Positions 12,101 through 20,672 of a stretch of 64,000 bases of DNA are shown piece by piece; positions within the stretch are counted from its first letter, which is position 1; each line of letters begins with the position of its first letter. The DNA lies in the NCBI GenBank assembly GCA_036898135.1, contig CM072522.1, positions 32,723,951 through 32,787,950 on the forward strand. Reading direction: 5' to 3'. The notes under the pieces were generated by a model that made no database searches, was not told the DNA's origin, and worked only from the letters and a program-made list of their open reading frames with translations. This stretch comes from Oncomelania hupensis (taxonomy: Eukaryota; Mollusca; Gastropoda; Littorinimorpha; Pomatiopsidae). The position numbers and the translations under genes are program-made.

Positions 12101-15061
12101 CTTTCTGGTTTTGGAAGTTAGTAGTGAAGTTATGTACTAAGAGAAATGGTCTCATAATGAATAGAAGAAACAAGTAAGTGGGATACGTTTTCACATATTG
12201 AGCTTCAGAATAATCCTACACTGGGAAAAACTAAATTACTCTAATTTCTTTCAAGGATGGTTGAGTTCATCACTTTACACAACTTTGAGCAAGCACAATT
12301 TTCCACTAGCTGTGTGACGTTATGCACGTGGTCGGTATTACAAAAAATGAAGCCTATAGTGACCACAACAAGAAAGAAATCAAAAATAATGTTATAAAAA
12401 CATTTGTGATGCATAATTATTAGCCTATGGAACTAAATATCCCATCATTTAAACAAAATAACAAAACACCTATAAGACCGAGATGTTTCGGATTGTGAAG
12501 TTACGCACACAAACGAATTAGACTAACAAAACGTGCCACTTTATTGTTTATTATTAGCGGTGTATTTGTCCGCAACGAAAATATAATCTGTATAAAAATA
12601 TAAACGTTTAAAATTGATTTGACAATAATACTTGTTAAAAAAATCGTGTACGTTGCTTCATGACAATTGTCAAAAACGGGTGCAAAAAATAATGCATAAT
12701 ATCTACAAACAAGAACGTTTACTCAAACACCTTTGTAGCGATGCTGTTGACTTGAAACAAACATACATTTTTATCACAAAAACACGAGATTTACTCCATC
12801 AATGTTGACAGAAAAGTCGAAAAACACTGACCAAGCCACCAAAAATATGCGTGCATAACTTAGATGAAAAATTCATGACACTCGACTTACCTTCATTTTT
12901 GGACGAATCCGCCTCACTTCTTTCTTCTTCAGCCATCGCACGTTGAATGTTAACAAAGGCCAATTGTTTCACGTGTTAAAATTGACGCTAACCGCATTAT
13001 TTAGAAAATTTGGAGCCTCAAAAAAACAGTACGTCACGTTTGGTTTTCATGACCCAAAAGTTGACAGCGATTTGTTTGCCTATATTATACGTTCGATTAA
13101 TTATATCATTATTCTGATTATTGTATTGCTTATAGTAAGTTTTGGACTCATGTTTCATAATTTATTAGCATAAGAAATAAAGTGAATTACAACACCAGCG
13201 CGGATTAATAAGCCCTGAGGCTGAATCACGAAAATACGTGACGTACGCGGGAGTCGCCGATTTCGACGCATATCTCCAAAAAATACGAACCGATTTTAAA
13301 ATGGAAAATTGCTTCGTACCCTTTATACATTTTTAATTTCGGAAATTAAATTTGTATTAATATTCTATGAAGCAGTTTTATGCCGGTCGGCAAATACCGA
13401 ACACACTGTTTACGATGTCACAAAAAGTGTAACGGAAACCGCCGATCGTTACGTCATTCATCGTCAGTTTTTTCTTCTTTGACGTGGTTTATCGATCCGT
13501 CCTTGACGTCAAAATGAAGAACGATCTTTTCTCTGTCAGATTCACATTTTATTTTGTTTCAAATGATGATATGCAGCGAGTCCGCTTCCTCGCAAAGTAA
13601 CAGTACCGGCGAAAATCGAGTCCGACGCCATTTCAGAGCCTTGCCCATATATGTATGACCCCAATATCACAAGGTCCCCAGTATGTAGGGTTGAAAGCGC
13701 TACAACCCATGAATATAAATTAATATTTTTTTAAAAGGCAGTTCATACTAGTTTATATCAGCACTTTTTCACTAACAGTGCAAACAGTCTGCCCAAAGGA
13801 TTGTATCACAGCTGGTACCACAAATGCATTTAAAAATGGCCTAGATAAGTGACAGTGTACTCCACTGACTTGGCTGGAGATTCCCTTAGTCCTTACCCCA
13901 TCTCCCTGTGGTAGGCAAAATTCATCAGACAACAGATGTCTGAAAGCCTGCCAGTGTGACAAGTAACGCATGTGCTCTTTAATGCAGGTCTATCTAGAGG
14001 GCAAAAGACAGCCTACGATGCCATAAACAAAGTAGCACTCTTCAGTTAATCCTTACTCCTTCAGATGAGAGTATAAACCACGGTCTAGTCTGTGCATGCA
14101 CATATTCCATCGCATGGACCTTAAAGATTCTGACGCTCATGTCCTAGACTGGTGAGTGCCGGCCACACAAATACTCCCAGCATGCACAAGGTCCCTTCTC
14201 CCCAGTCGCTCAGGATTGTGCTCAGTTGTCTGGGTGTTAGTCTATGCGCCTAAAGGCTGCAAGTGCGCGCCTCAGGTGGCTTGAGTTAGATCCTGTATAA
14301 CTTATATACAAGCCAGCTCACTGAGCATTCCACAACGGATGGAGACACGCGCGTTATAAATCATCATCATCATCAATTCTTCATCAGTACAACTTATGTT
14401 AATCTGATGAATAAAATTTGATACAACAACAAACAACATCAATGAGCTCTATGCACAAAGGCGTGGCGGTCACGTGCTGCGGGAATAACACAGCGTGCTC
14501 GAGCTTGAAAATGGTGAAGTACTGTGCTGCGTTTGGATGCTCTAACTCCAACGTAAAACCTTTATGCAAAGAAAAGAAAATTTCCTTTCATCAATTTCCA
14601 CTGAAAGGTGAAATATTGATGAACTCTAAACTGAATCAGTGAATGTCAGTGACAAATCGCTCTTTTAAAAAAAAAAGCCTTGAGGCTGTTCCCTGATAAT
14701 AACTTGTCTGTAATCATTATTGCACGAATGTGCTATGTTCAAAACATCACAATTTTCCAAAATGTCGGTAAAGTTAAAATTTTTAAGCAGCACTGGAATA
14801 CATGCGAGCGAGCGAAAAGAAGCCATGACCGCTTTGTTATTGCCGCGCCACGTGACCATGCCGCTTTCGCGCGCCGACTTGTGCATAGAGCCCATTCTTC
14901 ATGTGCAGTATCAACTCACCTTGTGCATGCCACGCTTGCAATGCCATCCAGTATCCCACTGGTTCTTCAGCAATGTCAATCTCCAACTTCACCTCAGACA
15001 GCACTTGACTGTCTTCGTCTTCCATCACAGAGCAATGACCAATGTCATCAACATTCATCAT
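2795..15061 (-). CDS. Gene A: four-exon acidic SUMO-motif protein (paralogue of gene B)
   Basis: Exons 14920-15061, 5577-5828, 2999-3078 and 2795-2902 join to an open frame of 194 codons including the stop. Each intron has GT-AG ends and phases agree (1, 1, 0). No named domain is recognised. The product is acidic and carries several psi-K-x-E sumoylation consensus motifs (VKLE in exon 1, VKTE in exons 2 and 3, IKSE at the end of exon 3). It also has a twofold internal repeat of about 20 residues in exon 2. Such regions are typical of the N-terminal parts of nuclear zinc-finger factors; a nuclear role is inference. Intron 1 is about 9.1 kb because it holds two large TIR elements and a THAP element. 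Exons 1-4 are unbroken. The alternative exon near 2,590 (see block B, 53,349-53,575) is frameshifted here. If an exon-3-to-zinc-finger splice exists, its 3' exon lies left of position 1. Confidence 0.6.
2999..3078 (-). CDS. Gene A exon 3
   Basis: 80 nt between acceptor TTTGTTACAG and donor GTAATA. It enters in phase 1 and leaves in phase 0. Residues include WVKTEKYIEVLPIKSE. The two base differences from block B fall on third codon positions and change no amino acid, which supports this strand and frame. Confidence 0.65.
3105..5048. mobile_element. TIR element T1 (1.94 kb), non-autonomous or degraded
   Basis: Absent from block B, where the flanks join directly near 54,080. The ends are inverted repeats of about 30 bp: ATGTTGCAGCATGAGAAAAC at the left and, read inward from the right, ATGTCGCCGCATGACAAAAC. 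The flanking duplication is TAT (3102-3104 and 5049-5051). A 3-bp duplication would fit Harbinger or CMC-type elements, but no transposase domain is recognised, so the superfamily stays open. It holds one long minus-strand exon candidate (4148-4457). Confidence 0.75.
4148..4427 (-). CDS. Candidate exon inside element T1, unknown product
   Basis: It opens with ATG and codes for 93 residues, beginning MASSPASVDVSS and then an acidic, Tyr/Asp-rich stretch (DYFYDGAGG, DDYYVSDEQ). It ends at a plausible donor, TTTAG followed by GTAAAG; without splicing a stop comes within three codons. The region is GC-richer than its surroundings. Acidic N-termini are common in transposases, but I recognise no family. 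It could be the first exon of the element's own gene. Confidence 0.3.
5577..5828 (-). CDS. Gene A exon 2 (acidic twofold repeat)
   Basis: The acceptor is GCAATTGCAG and the donor GTAAGT follows GATACA. The exon is 252 nt, phase 1 to phase 1. It contains two imperfect copies of a unit reading D-M-x-E-P-H-D-x-x-x-S-K-V-x-T-E-P-D; only the first keeps the lysine of the VKTE motif. All 84 codons are open. Confidence 0.65.
6091..6129. repeat. TA/TAA microsatellite
   Basis: A short AT run grades into a TAA triplet array. The corresponding block B position (about 56,080-56,115) carries a shorter, more irregular version. Confidence 0.7.
6584..8302. mobile_element. TIR element T2 (1.72 kb) with recurring internal motif
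   Basis: Block B lacks this stretch (junction near 56,571). The ends are TATGGCTCTGTCTACAAAG at the left and TATGGGTCTGTCTACAAAG read inward from the right. The target duplication is TA (or TATA; the sequence cannot tell). No coding region of note is present. The motif GTCCAATGTAAC, usually followed by ACGGAAACC, recurs at 6781, 7126, 7512, 7694 and, inverted, at 7904-7916, roughly every 175-200 bp or a multiple of this. The superfamily is not recognised. Confidence 0.75.
8884..10260. repeat. Tandem duplication, two units of about 690 bp, in T3
   Basis: Unit 1 (about 8884-9570) and unit 2 (about 9571-10260) match along their length. Landmarks such as GTACATAACTTCATTACACG at 9242 and 9934, and the CACATAAATGAAAGTAG end at about 9511 and 10200, keep a constant offset near 690. 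Confidence 0.75.
10892..12936 (-). CDS. Two-exon 46-residue reading frame in T3
   Basis: Exon 1 (12891-12936) starts with ATG, encodes MAEEERSEADSSKNE plus one base and is followed by the consensus donor GTAAGT. Exon 2 (10892-10986) follows the acceptor GCTGATTACAG; spliced in phase 1 it gives 31 codons and a stop, including NPQYLGSILDVRRRLEDARE. The intron is about 1.9 kb. The phase match and the exact donor make this more than chance, but an extra exon could lie between, and another frame through exon 2 is also open for more than 45 codons. The function is unknown; an acidic start followed by a basic amphipathic stretch fits a small nuclear or DNA-binding peptide. Confidence 0.35.
11464..11950. 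repeat. Direct repeat, offset about 388 bp, in T3
   Basis: The stretch beginning GAGCTGTGGTTGA near 11464 recurs as GAGCTCTGGTTGA near 11852. Each copy contains a forward motif (GTAACTTCACCATTTTGA) followed about 35 bp later by an inverted one (TGAAGTTATGCACAAAGAG). Confidence 0.75.
13670..14375 (+). mobile_element. Retroposon 3' end with ATC-repeat tail
   Basis: Non-coding sequence that ends in GCGCGTTATAAATCATCATC and an ATC/TCA repeat, a tail form common to LINE or SINE 3' ends. Block B keeps only the last tail segment (58,094-58,128). The family is not recognised and the 5' limit is approximate. Confidence 0.4.
14385..14893 (+). mobile_element. THAP-type (P-like) deletion derivative, 509 bp
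   Basis: Inserted in block A only and flanked by ATTCTTCAT (14376-14384 and 14894-14902), which contains the 8-bp duplication expected of P-superfamily elements. An inverted repeat of about 60 bp is visible: GAGCTCTATGCACAA near 14,439 and its complement ending at 14,891. The left copy sits about 50 bp inside the inferred border. Between them is the start of a THAP protein (14511-14642): MVKYCAAFGCSNS followed by ISFHQFP, the first two cysteines and the FHxFP motif of the C2CH THAP fold. The frame then stops after 43 residues, so the rest of the transposase is deleted. Confidence 0.6.
14511..14642 (+). pseudogene. Truncated THAP domain
   Basis: 43 residues beginning MVKYCAAFGC. The CxxxxC pair and the ISFHxFP motif of THAP zinc-dependent DNA-binding domains are present. 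The distal Cys-x2-His pair is lost by internal deletion, so the fragment cannot form a complete domain. Confidence 0.6.
14920..15061 (-). CDS. Gene A exon 1 (start codon, phase-1 donor)
   Basis: It begins with a double ATG and ends CACAAG followed by the strong donor GTGAGT. It encodes 47 residues plus one base. Its length equals that of the block B exon (142 nt). Differences from copy B cluster in one acidic stretch (EDED versus EEEN). Confidence 0.65.
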
Positions 15062-15441
15062 GAATATCGTGTATTCATCAACGAACAACAGAATTTTAAA
15101 AGCAGATTCAGAACAAGGGAAATAAATAACAAGTAACGGAAGGTTGTTCAAAAACGAATTTCAAAAATCTTATTACAAAATTTTCAGGAGCAAAGAAATA
15201 AAAACAATTGTATTGTAAATGTATTCATTATTACTTGTAAATAATTCACAGAAAGTGAAGTCAAAGGCAACAATTGATACTTTTTTGTGTTTTTAATGTG
15301 ATAAGGCTAGACTAAAAAGGAAGTAGAAAAAATAAATCCTATAAAGACACGAATATACACGAGAAGAGACGAACATCATTATCCATGCCATTTATCTTGA
15401 ATCTCGAATGTTAAAGGCCCTCAGACCGGTCATCATCAAAT

Positions 15442-15637
15442 GTTGTTGTTTGTAGATTATAGTCACACGACACTTTCACATATAGGTGACTACTGGACCG
15501 ATTTATACTGACACAGCGGGCCAGTTGTTGGTAAAGGGGAAAATAATATGATCACACGTTGACCAATCCGGGATTCGAACCAGCGACCTTTCGGTTACTA
15601 GCAAGACGCTCTTACCAACTGAGCTACCCGGCCCCGA
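15442..15637 (-). mobile_element. tRNA-derived SINE
   Basis: The minus strand begins GGGGCCGGGTAGCTCAGTTGG (A box) and contains GGTTCGAATCC (B box), followed by a tRNA-unrelated body ending near TGTAGATTATAGTCAC. An 11-bp duplication CATCATCAAAT flanks it (15431-15441 and 15638-15648); block B has the single empty site. The loop CTAGTAAC suggests a tRNA-Thr(AGU)-like ancestor. This is not a functional tRNA gene, because the 3' acceptor strand is replaced by SINE body. Confidence 0.85.
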
Positions 15638-15758
15638 CATCATCAAATATAACACAGCTTTCTTTAGCATAAATGGCATTATTTTAAAGCAAGCTGGGGT
15701 TTGGGGCTGACCATCAGCAGTTACAATGTTGATGTACATTTATAACACGCATGTCTCC

Positions 15759-15832
15759 AATCAATCAATCAATCTTTAATTTAACGTCTCTTCACACATT
15801 TAGGTGATATTAGACATCACGCATTATGTCAG
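15759..15832 (-). mobile_element. Short retroposon 3' fragment with AATC tail
   Basis: A 74-bp insertion unique to block A, flanked by CGCATGTCTCC (15748-15758 and 15833-15843). The minus strand ends in GATT repeats, a LINE/SINE tail. Heavy 5' truncation is typical of target-primed reverse transcription. Confidence 0.75.
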
Positions 15833-16127
15833 CGCATGTCTCCATCCAATGCCCAATGCTCAGCAGGGGCGGATCAGAGTAAATGCCCGGAGGAGGGCAC
15901 TGCCATTTTTTTAACATTTTTTATCCGGTACACAGATTCTTCGTGCTTGCACTTAAACACAGTAAAAGAAAGGTTGACATGAGTGTGGTTTTTGTGTGTG
16001 TGAGAGAGAGAGAGAGAGAGATCAACACGTGCGTGTTTCGTGTGAAATTAGAAATTAGTTGTGAGAAGAAAAAATAAAAAAGGTTGACACATTGGCCCAC
16101 AGCTAGAACACTTACTTTCTCAGGCGT

Positions 16128-17400
16128 TCAGCATATTGCGAGGTTGAAGAGCCATGATGGTGCGGTATATCTTCCCGCAGACCGTTCTACGACATCGTCA
16201 AGGTCCACTGTGATGTGTCGGTGAGCCCTCATTAGAGCGAGCCCGTTGAGCCTGGTCTCACCCATCGTTGATCTCAGATAGGATTTCACGTCCTGATGCC
16301 GCTGATAGTTCTTTCACATTCAGCTGCTGTGATCGGAAGAGTGCACAAAAGGTAGCACGTGAATGTTCGGGAAAAAAATCCACATTGCTTGCTCTGAGAG
16401 TCTTGGCCACAGTATCAGGAACTGCCCCTGCATCAGCGCTCTCCCACTTGTGCATCCATCGGATGTGCTCGGTGTCCAGCTCATGAAAACTTGGCAGATC
16501 TGCTTGCCATAGAATGGCAAGTCGCTCGATACTCGGGCACCTTCCGAAAACCTGCCACTGGCCCGTTCCTGCCTTGCACGATGCACGAGGGTACAAGACC
16601 AAGCCCGTCAACAGCAATTTCAGAGCCGGTGGTGAAGCGAGAGTCCAGCTGGGCGATGAGGTGATCCAAAAACGGCGGAAGTAATCTTCAGTTGTCTCTG
16701 CTGGCGGGTTACTCCGACATGTCTGTCGTTCTGCACCCCTTGGTCTGCGCAGATCAGAGTCGGCTGTTGCTGCCATCCGACTTGCTTCCTGAAACCAGCT
16801 GCTGAAGGTTGCAATGACGTCATCCCTGAATCCCTTAACTGTTGTCTTCACTGCGCTTATTTCTCCGTACGCAGCCACAACATCCTTTGCTTTTTGCTGA
16901 AGTTTCAAAATCAGTGGACGGAGAACTTGCAGGCATTTTCTGGTGACGACAAAAGCAACCAGAAAGTCACCCGACTGGAAAGCGTGCAAAAACCCTCCAG
17001 CTTTGGTGAGCGTTTCACTGTCCCAATCTGTGTTCTCCTGCACCATCTGGCCAAGGCAGTCATAGACCACAGGGAAGAGTTCGGCGAAAGTTTCAAAGGC
17101 AGAGTGCCTCTCGACCCACCGTGTTTTACACAGGACAACCAGTTTTCTCCTCTTGCTTTCTGCTTGGGCTGACTCCACCACATGTTCAAACGTTCTCTGT
17201 CATTTTGGAGAAAGAGAGAAAAGGGCCACTTCTTTCAGGACTCCAAACATGTTCTTCACTTCTAGAATTCTGCGGGCATGAACAACACAAAGGTTCAAGC
17301 AACGAGATGCGCAGTGGAAGTACAGAGCCTGCTTGTTAAGTTCTTGAATGCCTGCCGGAGGGCCAATGAGGACCCTGAACGGTGGATGGACTAGTGGGGA
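16128..17400 (-). pseudogene. hAT transposase relic, several frameshifts
   Basis: The longest open part (16258-17181) contains a KTRWVERHSAFE stretch and a following helical region typical of the RNase-H-like fold of hAT proteins of the 52-kDa-repressor type. The reading frame changes near 17,190 (N-terminal piece with HCASRCLNLCVVHARR in 17200-17427). It changes again near 16,670 and back near 16,540, and once more at 16,258, after which NGLALMRAHRHITVDLDDVV (the hAT dimerisation region) continues to a stop at 16,128. At least four shifts make it non-functional. The N-terminal BED-type finger is missing. Confidence 0.75.
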
Positions 17401-17515
17401 AGGGGAGCACGCTTTTCTTCTTTCCACCTTTTAAAATTTTTGTATTATTATTATTTGTGTCTGTGTGTGTGTTTTTTCCCTTTTTTTTTTCTTCGCATTT
17501 TTTCTTTTCTTTCTT

Positions 17516-17671
17516 TTTTTTTCCTTCCCTTTTTTTCTCTTCCCTTTTTTTTTTTTGGTCGCCCATGGGGGGGGGGGGGGGGGGGGGGGCACAGTGGGCA
17601 TGTCCCCCCCCCCCCCCCCCATGGGCGACCAAAAAAAAAAAAGGGAAGAGAAAAAAAGGGAAGGAAAAAAC
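17516..17671. repeat. Perfect foldback with G23/C17 centre
   Basis: Arms of about 68 bp are perfectly complementary: T-rich tract, CTCTTCCC, T12, GGTCGCCCAT and then 23 Gs on the left; 17 Cs, ATGGGCGACC, A12 and the complementary A-rich tract on the right. The loop is 14 bp. Perfect arms in an otherwise decayed hAT element imply recent formation, or a sequencing/assembly artefact. Confidence 0.85.
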
Positions 17672-17805
17672 GTCCGCCCCTGCTTAGTGCGCGATTAGGA
17701 GAGATTAAAAAAAAAAAAAAAACCGACAGGAAAGATAAAGTCAGGTGTGGGAATGGGTGGGTAGAGGCGGACAGCAGATTCTGAAGTAAGAGAGTTGCTT
17801 GGTTC

Positions 17806-18369
17806 ACTTTACATAACATTACATAATTGTTGCTTTAGGTCCAGCAGACTCTTCCGAGCCAAATCAGGACCGGACAACCCCCAATCCGCATAAAAGATAT
17901 ACTGTGGGAAAACTGAATGCCCTCCACCAGTCACTTTACAATAAAGACATCTCACGCAGGGGACGGCTGAGGCTTTACCCCAACTAATCAAACCCCCGGT
18001 TATAAAAACAAAATAGAATACAAACATCATTATAAATTATCAACAAAACACACACATATAAAATGCCCACATTGCTAAACAATAACATCATAGGAAGCCC
18101 TAGTGACCACCTGGCAGAAAGCGTCCAATATTCCCAAGCTGATCCAACAGACCTCATACACAAATAAGGAGTCTTGTCCCGGAAGAGTTTTCAAGAAAAA
18201 AGGTAGGTGACTGGTCTAGCGAAGAAGAAGATAGTATAGCAGATTGATAGAACAGAGCAGGAATGAGAGAGCAAATGAGAGAGACAGCGACAGTGGGAAT
18301 TTAAAGCACTTAATTTCCAGAAAGTGGGGATACTATTTATACTGAAATCCCCGCCACCCCAACGGGGGT
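17806..18369 (-). mobile_element. R-family retroposon, copy 1
   Basis: The minus strand runs from CCCCGTTGGGGTGG through the TATAAATAG-like box to an ATGTA-type tail. It is the same insertion as 59,269-59,843 in block B. Block A has lost about 230 bp of left flank, so the left duplication is missing; the right flank TACTCAGACAGG is kept. Confidence 0.75.
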
Positions 18370-18539
18370 ACTCAGACAGGTATCCTGGAGCAGTCTTGTG
18401 CACACATGCGAAGCAATGTCTTTGGGTTATGATTGAAAGGGGGCCTGGGCTGTACATAGAGTGGTTGTTTCTCCAGTTTTGGTCGAAATGGTTTTTGCAG
18501 CTGTTTACAGAGGGTGCATTGACAACCTGATCAGGAAGG

Positions 18540-18640
18540 CTTTTATTATTCTTATTCTCATCATTATCATCACCATCATCATCAAAATCATCAGTTCTAT
18601 TCAGACCATCATTATCACTACTACATATATCTATATTAAT
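18540..18640 (+). repeat. TCA-rich microsatellite region
   Basis: Interrupted TCA triplets; block B has a longer run at about 61,950-62,004. Confidence 0.6.
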
Positions 18641-19024
18641 TTTATGTGATCACAGAAATAACACTTTCTTCTACATGTTCTTTATTACTTCCTATTTCTT
18701 TCTCAGTTAGTGTTTGAATGTCCTCCAATGGATCCCACCTTACAATGATTATGTTAAGAGGCAGAAAAACTGTATTTTAAGCAGCACTGCAAAGAGCTGA
18801 ATCAGGACCACAAAATCAAGACCACAACTTGGCTGAAAGAGGACACCCCTAATCTGCATAAAAGATCTGTTGAAACAACCCTAGTGATAACACTGAAGGC
18901 ACTCCACCAACCGGTCACTGTACAATAAAGACATTCCACGCAGGGGACGCTGAGGCTATAATCAAATTTATCGAACCCCCATTTACAAAAACAAAAAAGA
19001 ATACAAACAACATTATAAAATATC

Positions 19025-19592
19025 ATTACATTACATTATTATTGCTTTAGGTCCAGCGGACTCTTCCGAGCCAAATCAGGACCGGACAACCCCCGATACG
19101 CATAAAAGATCTGCTGAAACAACCCTAGTGGTTAAACCGAAAGCTCTCCACCAGCCAGTCACTTTACAATAAAGACATCCCACGCAGGGGACGGCTGAGG
19201 CTTCACCCCAACTTGTCGAACCCCCGTTTACAAAAACAAAATAGAATACAAACATCATTATAAATTATCAACAAAACACATATATATAAAATGCCTACAT
19301 TGCTAAATAATAACATCATAGGAACCCCGAGTGACCACCTGGCAGAAAGTGTCCAATATTCCCAAGCTGATCCAACAGACCTCATACACAAATAAGCAGT
19401 CTTATCCCAGAAGAGTTTTCAAGAAAAAAGGTAGGAGACTGGGCTAGCAAAGAAGATAGTATAGCAGATTGATAGAACAGAGCAGGAATAAGAGCAAATG
19501 AGAAAGACAGCGACAGTGGGAATTTAAAGCACTAAATTTCCAGAAAGTGGGGATACTATTTATACTGAAACCCCCGGCACCCCAACGGGGGT
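19025..19592 (-). mobile_element. R-family retroposon, nested copy
   Basis: About 568 bp beginning with ATTACATTACATTA (the tail on this strand) and ending ACCCCAACGGGG. It is flanked by related TTATAAAATATC sequences of about 13 bp. Block B shows the uninterrupted target. Confidence 0.75.
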
Positions 19593-19626
19593 TATATAAA
19601 ATATCAACAAAACACATAATTATAAA

Positions 19627-20667
19627 CGATTCAACGAAGTTTATTGGCCAAATTGACATAAAACATGCACATGGAATATGTTGCGATGTGGCAGTAACAT
19701 TCATAAAACATACATGCAAACACACGTTTACCAGCTAATAAAATACTGATCAAGCGTGCACACATACACACGCAAACAACAAATAGTAAAAATAAACAAG
19801 TAGGTGCCAGTGGATTATGAGGTGACGTCAGTTACCGCATTATGAATTTGACATTATAAGAAATTTAAAGCGAGAGCAGCCTCTGGAAAAAAAGAATATC
19901 TAAAGCGGTTTGTTCTGGTTTTGAGGGCTCTGAAGCGCCTGCCGGACGGGAGGAGCTCGAACAGATGGCCGGCTGGGTGTGAGGGGTCAGCTGTGATGTT
20001 TCTAGCTCTACGGACCAAGCGCGTGTTGTAGATCGAGGCGACAGATGGAAGTTCGCACCCGATGACTCTGGACGCGTGTTTTACGATGCGCTCAAGTTGC
20101 ACTTTCTCCTCATCAGCGGCACCACCAAACCAGGTAGTGATGCCAAAGCAGAGGATGCTTTCGATCACTGCTTGATAGAACTGCGTCAGGACTTTTGCAG
20201 GCAACCTGAACTTCTTGAGTTGTCTCAAGAAGTGCAGGCGCTGTTGGCACTTTTTGATGATGGGGGTGGTGTTGTTTCCCCATGACAAGTCGTTCGAAAT
20301 GACTGTGCCTAAAAATTTGAACTCTTCGACTTGTTCAACACTTTCATCGTTGATCACAAGTGGTGAAAGTGGATCTTTAATTCTCCGAAAATCGACAATC
20401 ATTTCTTTTGTTTTTGAAACGTTGAGCTCGAGGTTGTTCTCTGAGCACCAGTCAACCAACCGTTCGACCTCATCCCGATAGGCGGTCTCGTCGTCTTTGC
20501 TAATCAGGCCCTCAATGGTGGTGTCATCAGAAAATTTAATGACATGAACGGATGGAGCATGTGACACACAATCATTTGTGAACAATGTAAAGAGAAGAGG
20601 GGAAATGACACAACCCTGAGGTGCTCCAGTGTTCAAAATCCTGGAGTCAGACAACATCTTGCCCACC
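19627..20667 (-). mobile_element. 5'-truncated LINE (CR1/L2/Rex-like) with partial reverse transcriptase
   Basis: Absent from block B. The minus strand encodes the C-terminal half of a reverse transcriptase followed by a 3' UTR with AATAAA (in GGCCAATAAACTTCG) close to its end. It is flanked by ATAAA on both sides. All sequence upstream of RT domain 4 is missing, as expected after abortive target-primed reverse transcription. Confidence 0.8.
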
Positions 20668-20672
20668 ATAAA
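19854..20672 (-). pseudogene. Partial non-LTR reverse transcriptase
   Basis: About 270 residues. GAPQGCVISPLLF (RT motif before the catalytic site) and KFSDDTT (the YxDD box, here F-S-D-D) are intact, followed by NNLELNVSKTKEMIVDF and the thumb region, and a C-terminal SGRRFRALKTRTNRFRYSFF segment. Endonuclease, fingers and the first catalytic aspartate are absent. The apparent start codons upstream belong to the neighbouring R retroposon, so the fusion is accidental. Confidence 0.85.

Larger units (their letters stand above)
8366..13649. mobile_element. TIR element T3 (5.28 kb) with periodic motif array
   Basis: Absent from block B, where the flanks meet at about 56,625. The left end is TATGGGCAAGGTTCAGAAA and the right end, read inward, TATGGGCAAGGCTCTGAAA. 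A TA duplication flanks it. The TATGG outer end and TA target are shared with T2, so both may belong to one superfamily. Inside, GTRCATAACTTCA-like motifs recur about every 175 bp from 8543 to 12863. Two internal tandem duplications are visible (units of about 690 bp and about 390 bp). A two-exon minus-strand reading frame begins near the right end. Only 63 bp of ancestral sequence separates T3 from T2. Confidence 0.75.
15864..17682 (-). mobile_element. hAT element (1.82 kb) with 5-bp target duplication
   Basis: Present in block A, absent in block B (junction near 58,920). The ends are CAGGGGCGGA and, inverted, CAGGGGCGGACG. The flanks are CTCAG (15859-15863) and CTTAG (17683-17687), which reconstruct the empty site as a 5-bp duplication. 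Most hAT elements make 8 bp; a hAT group with 5-bp duplications and CAGGGGCGG ends is known. It encodes a broken hAT transposase on the minus strand. Immediately inside the right end is an extreme foldback (17516-17671). Confidence 0.8.

Noticed and set aside
12943..13173. 76-codon plus-strand frame with a hydrophobic stretch in T3
   Set aside because: No splice partner or homology; hydrophobicity follows from AT-rich sequence.
15540..15637. Apparent tRNA gene with good A and B boxes
   Set aside because: Flanked by a target duplication and continued by SINE body; two more copies at 34.9 and 35.3 kb confirm a SINE.
17336..17819. Several overlapping open frames of 60-120 codons
   Set aside because: They are translations of poly-T, poly-G and poly-C tracts in a foldback.
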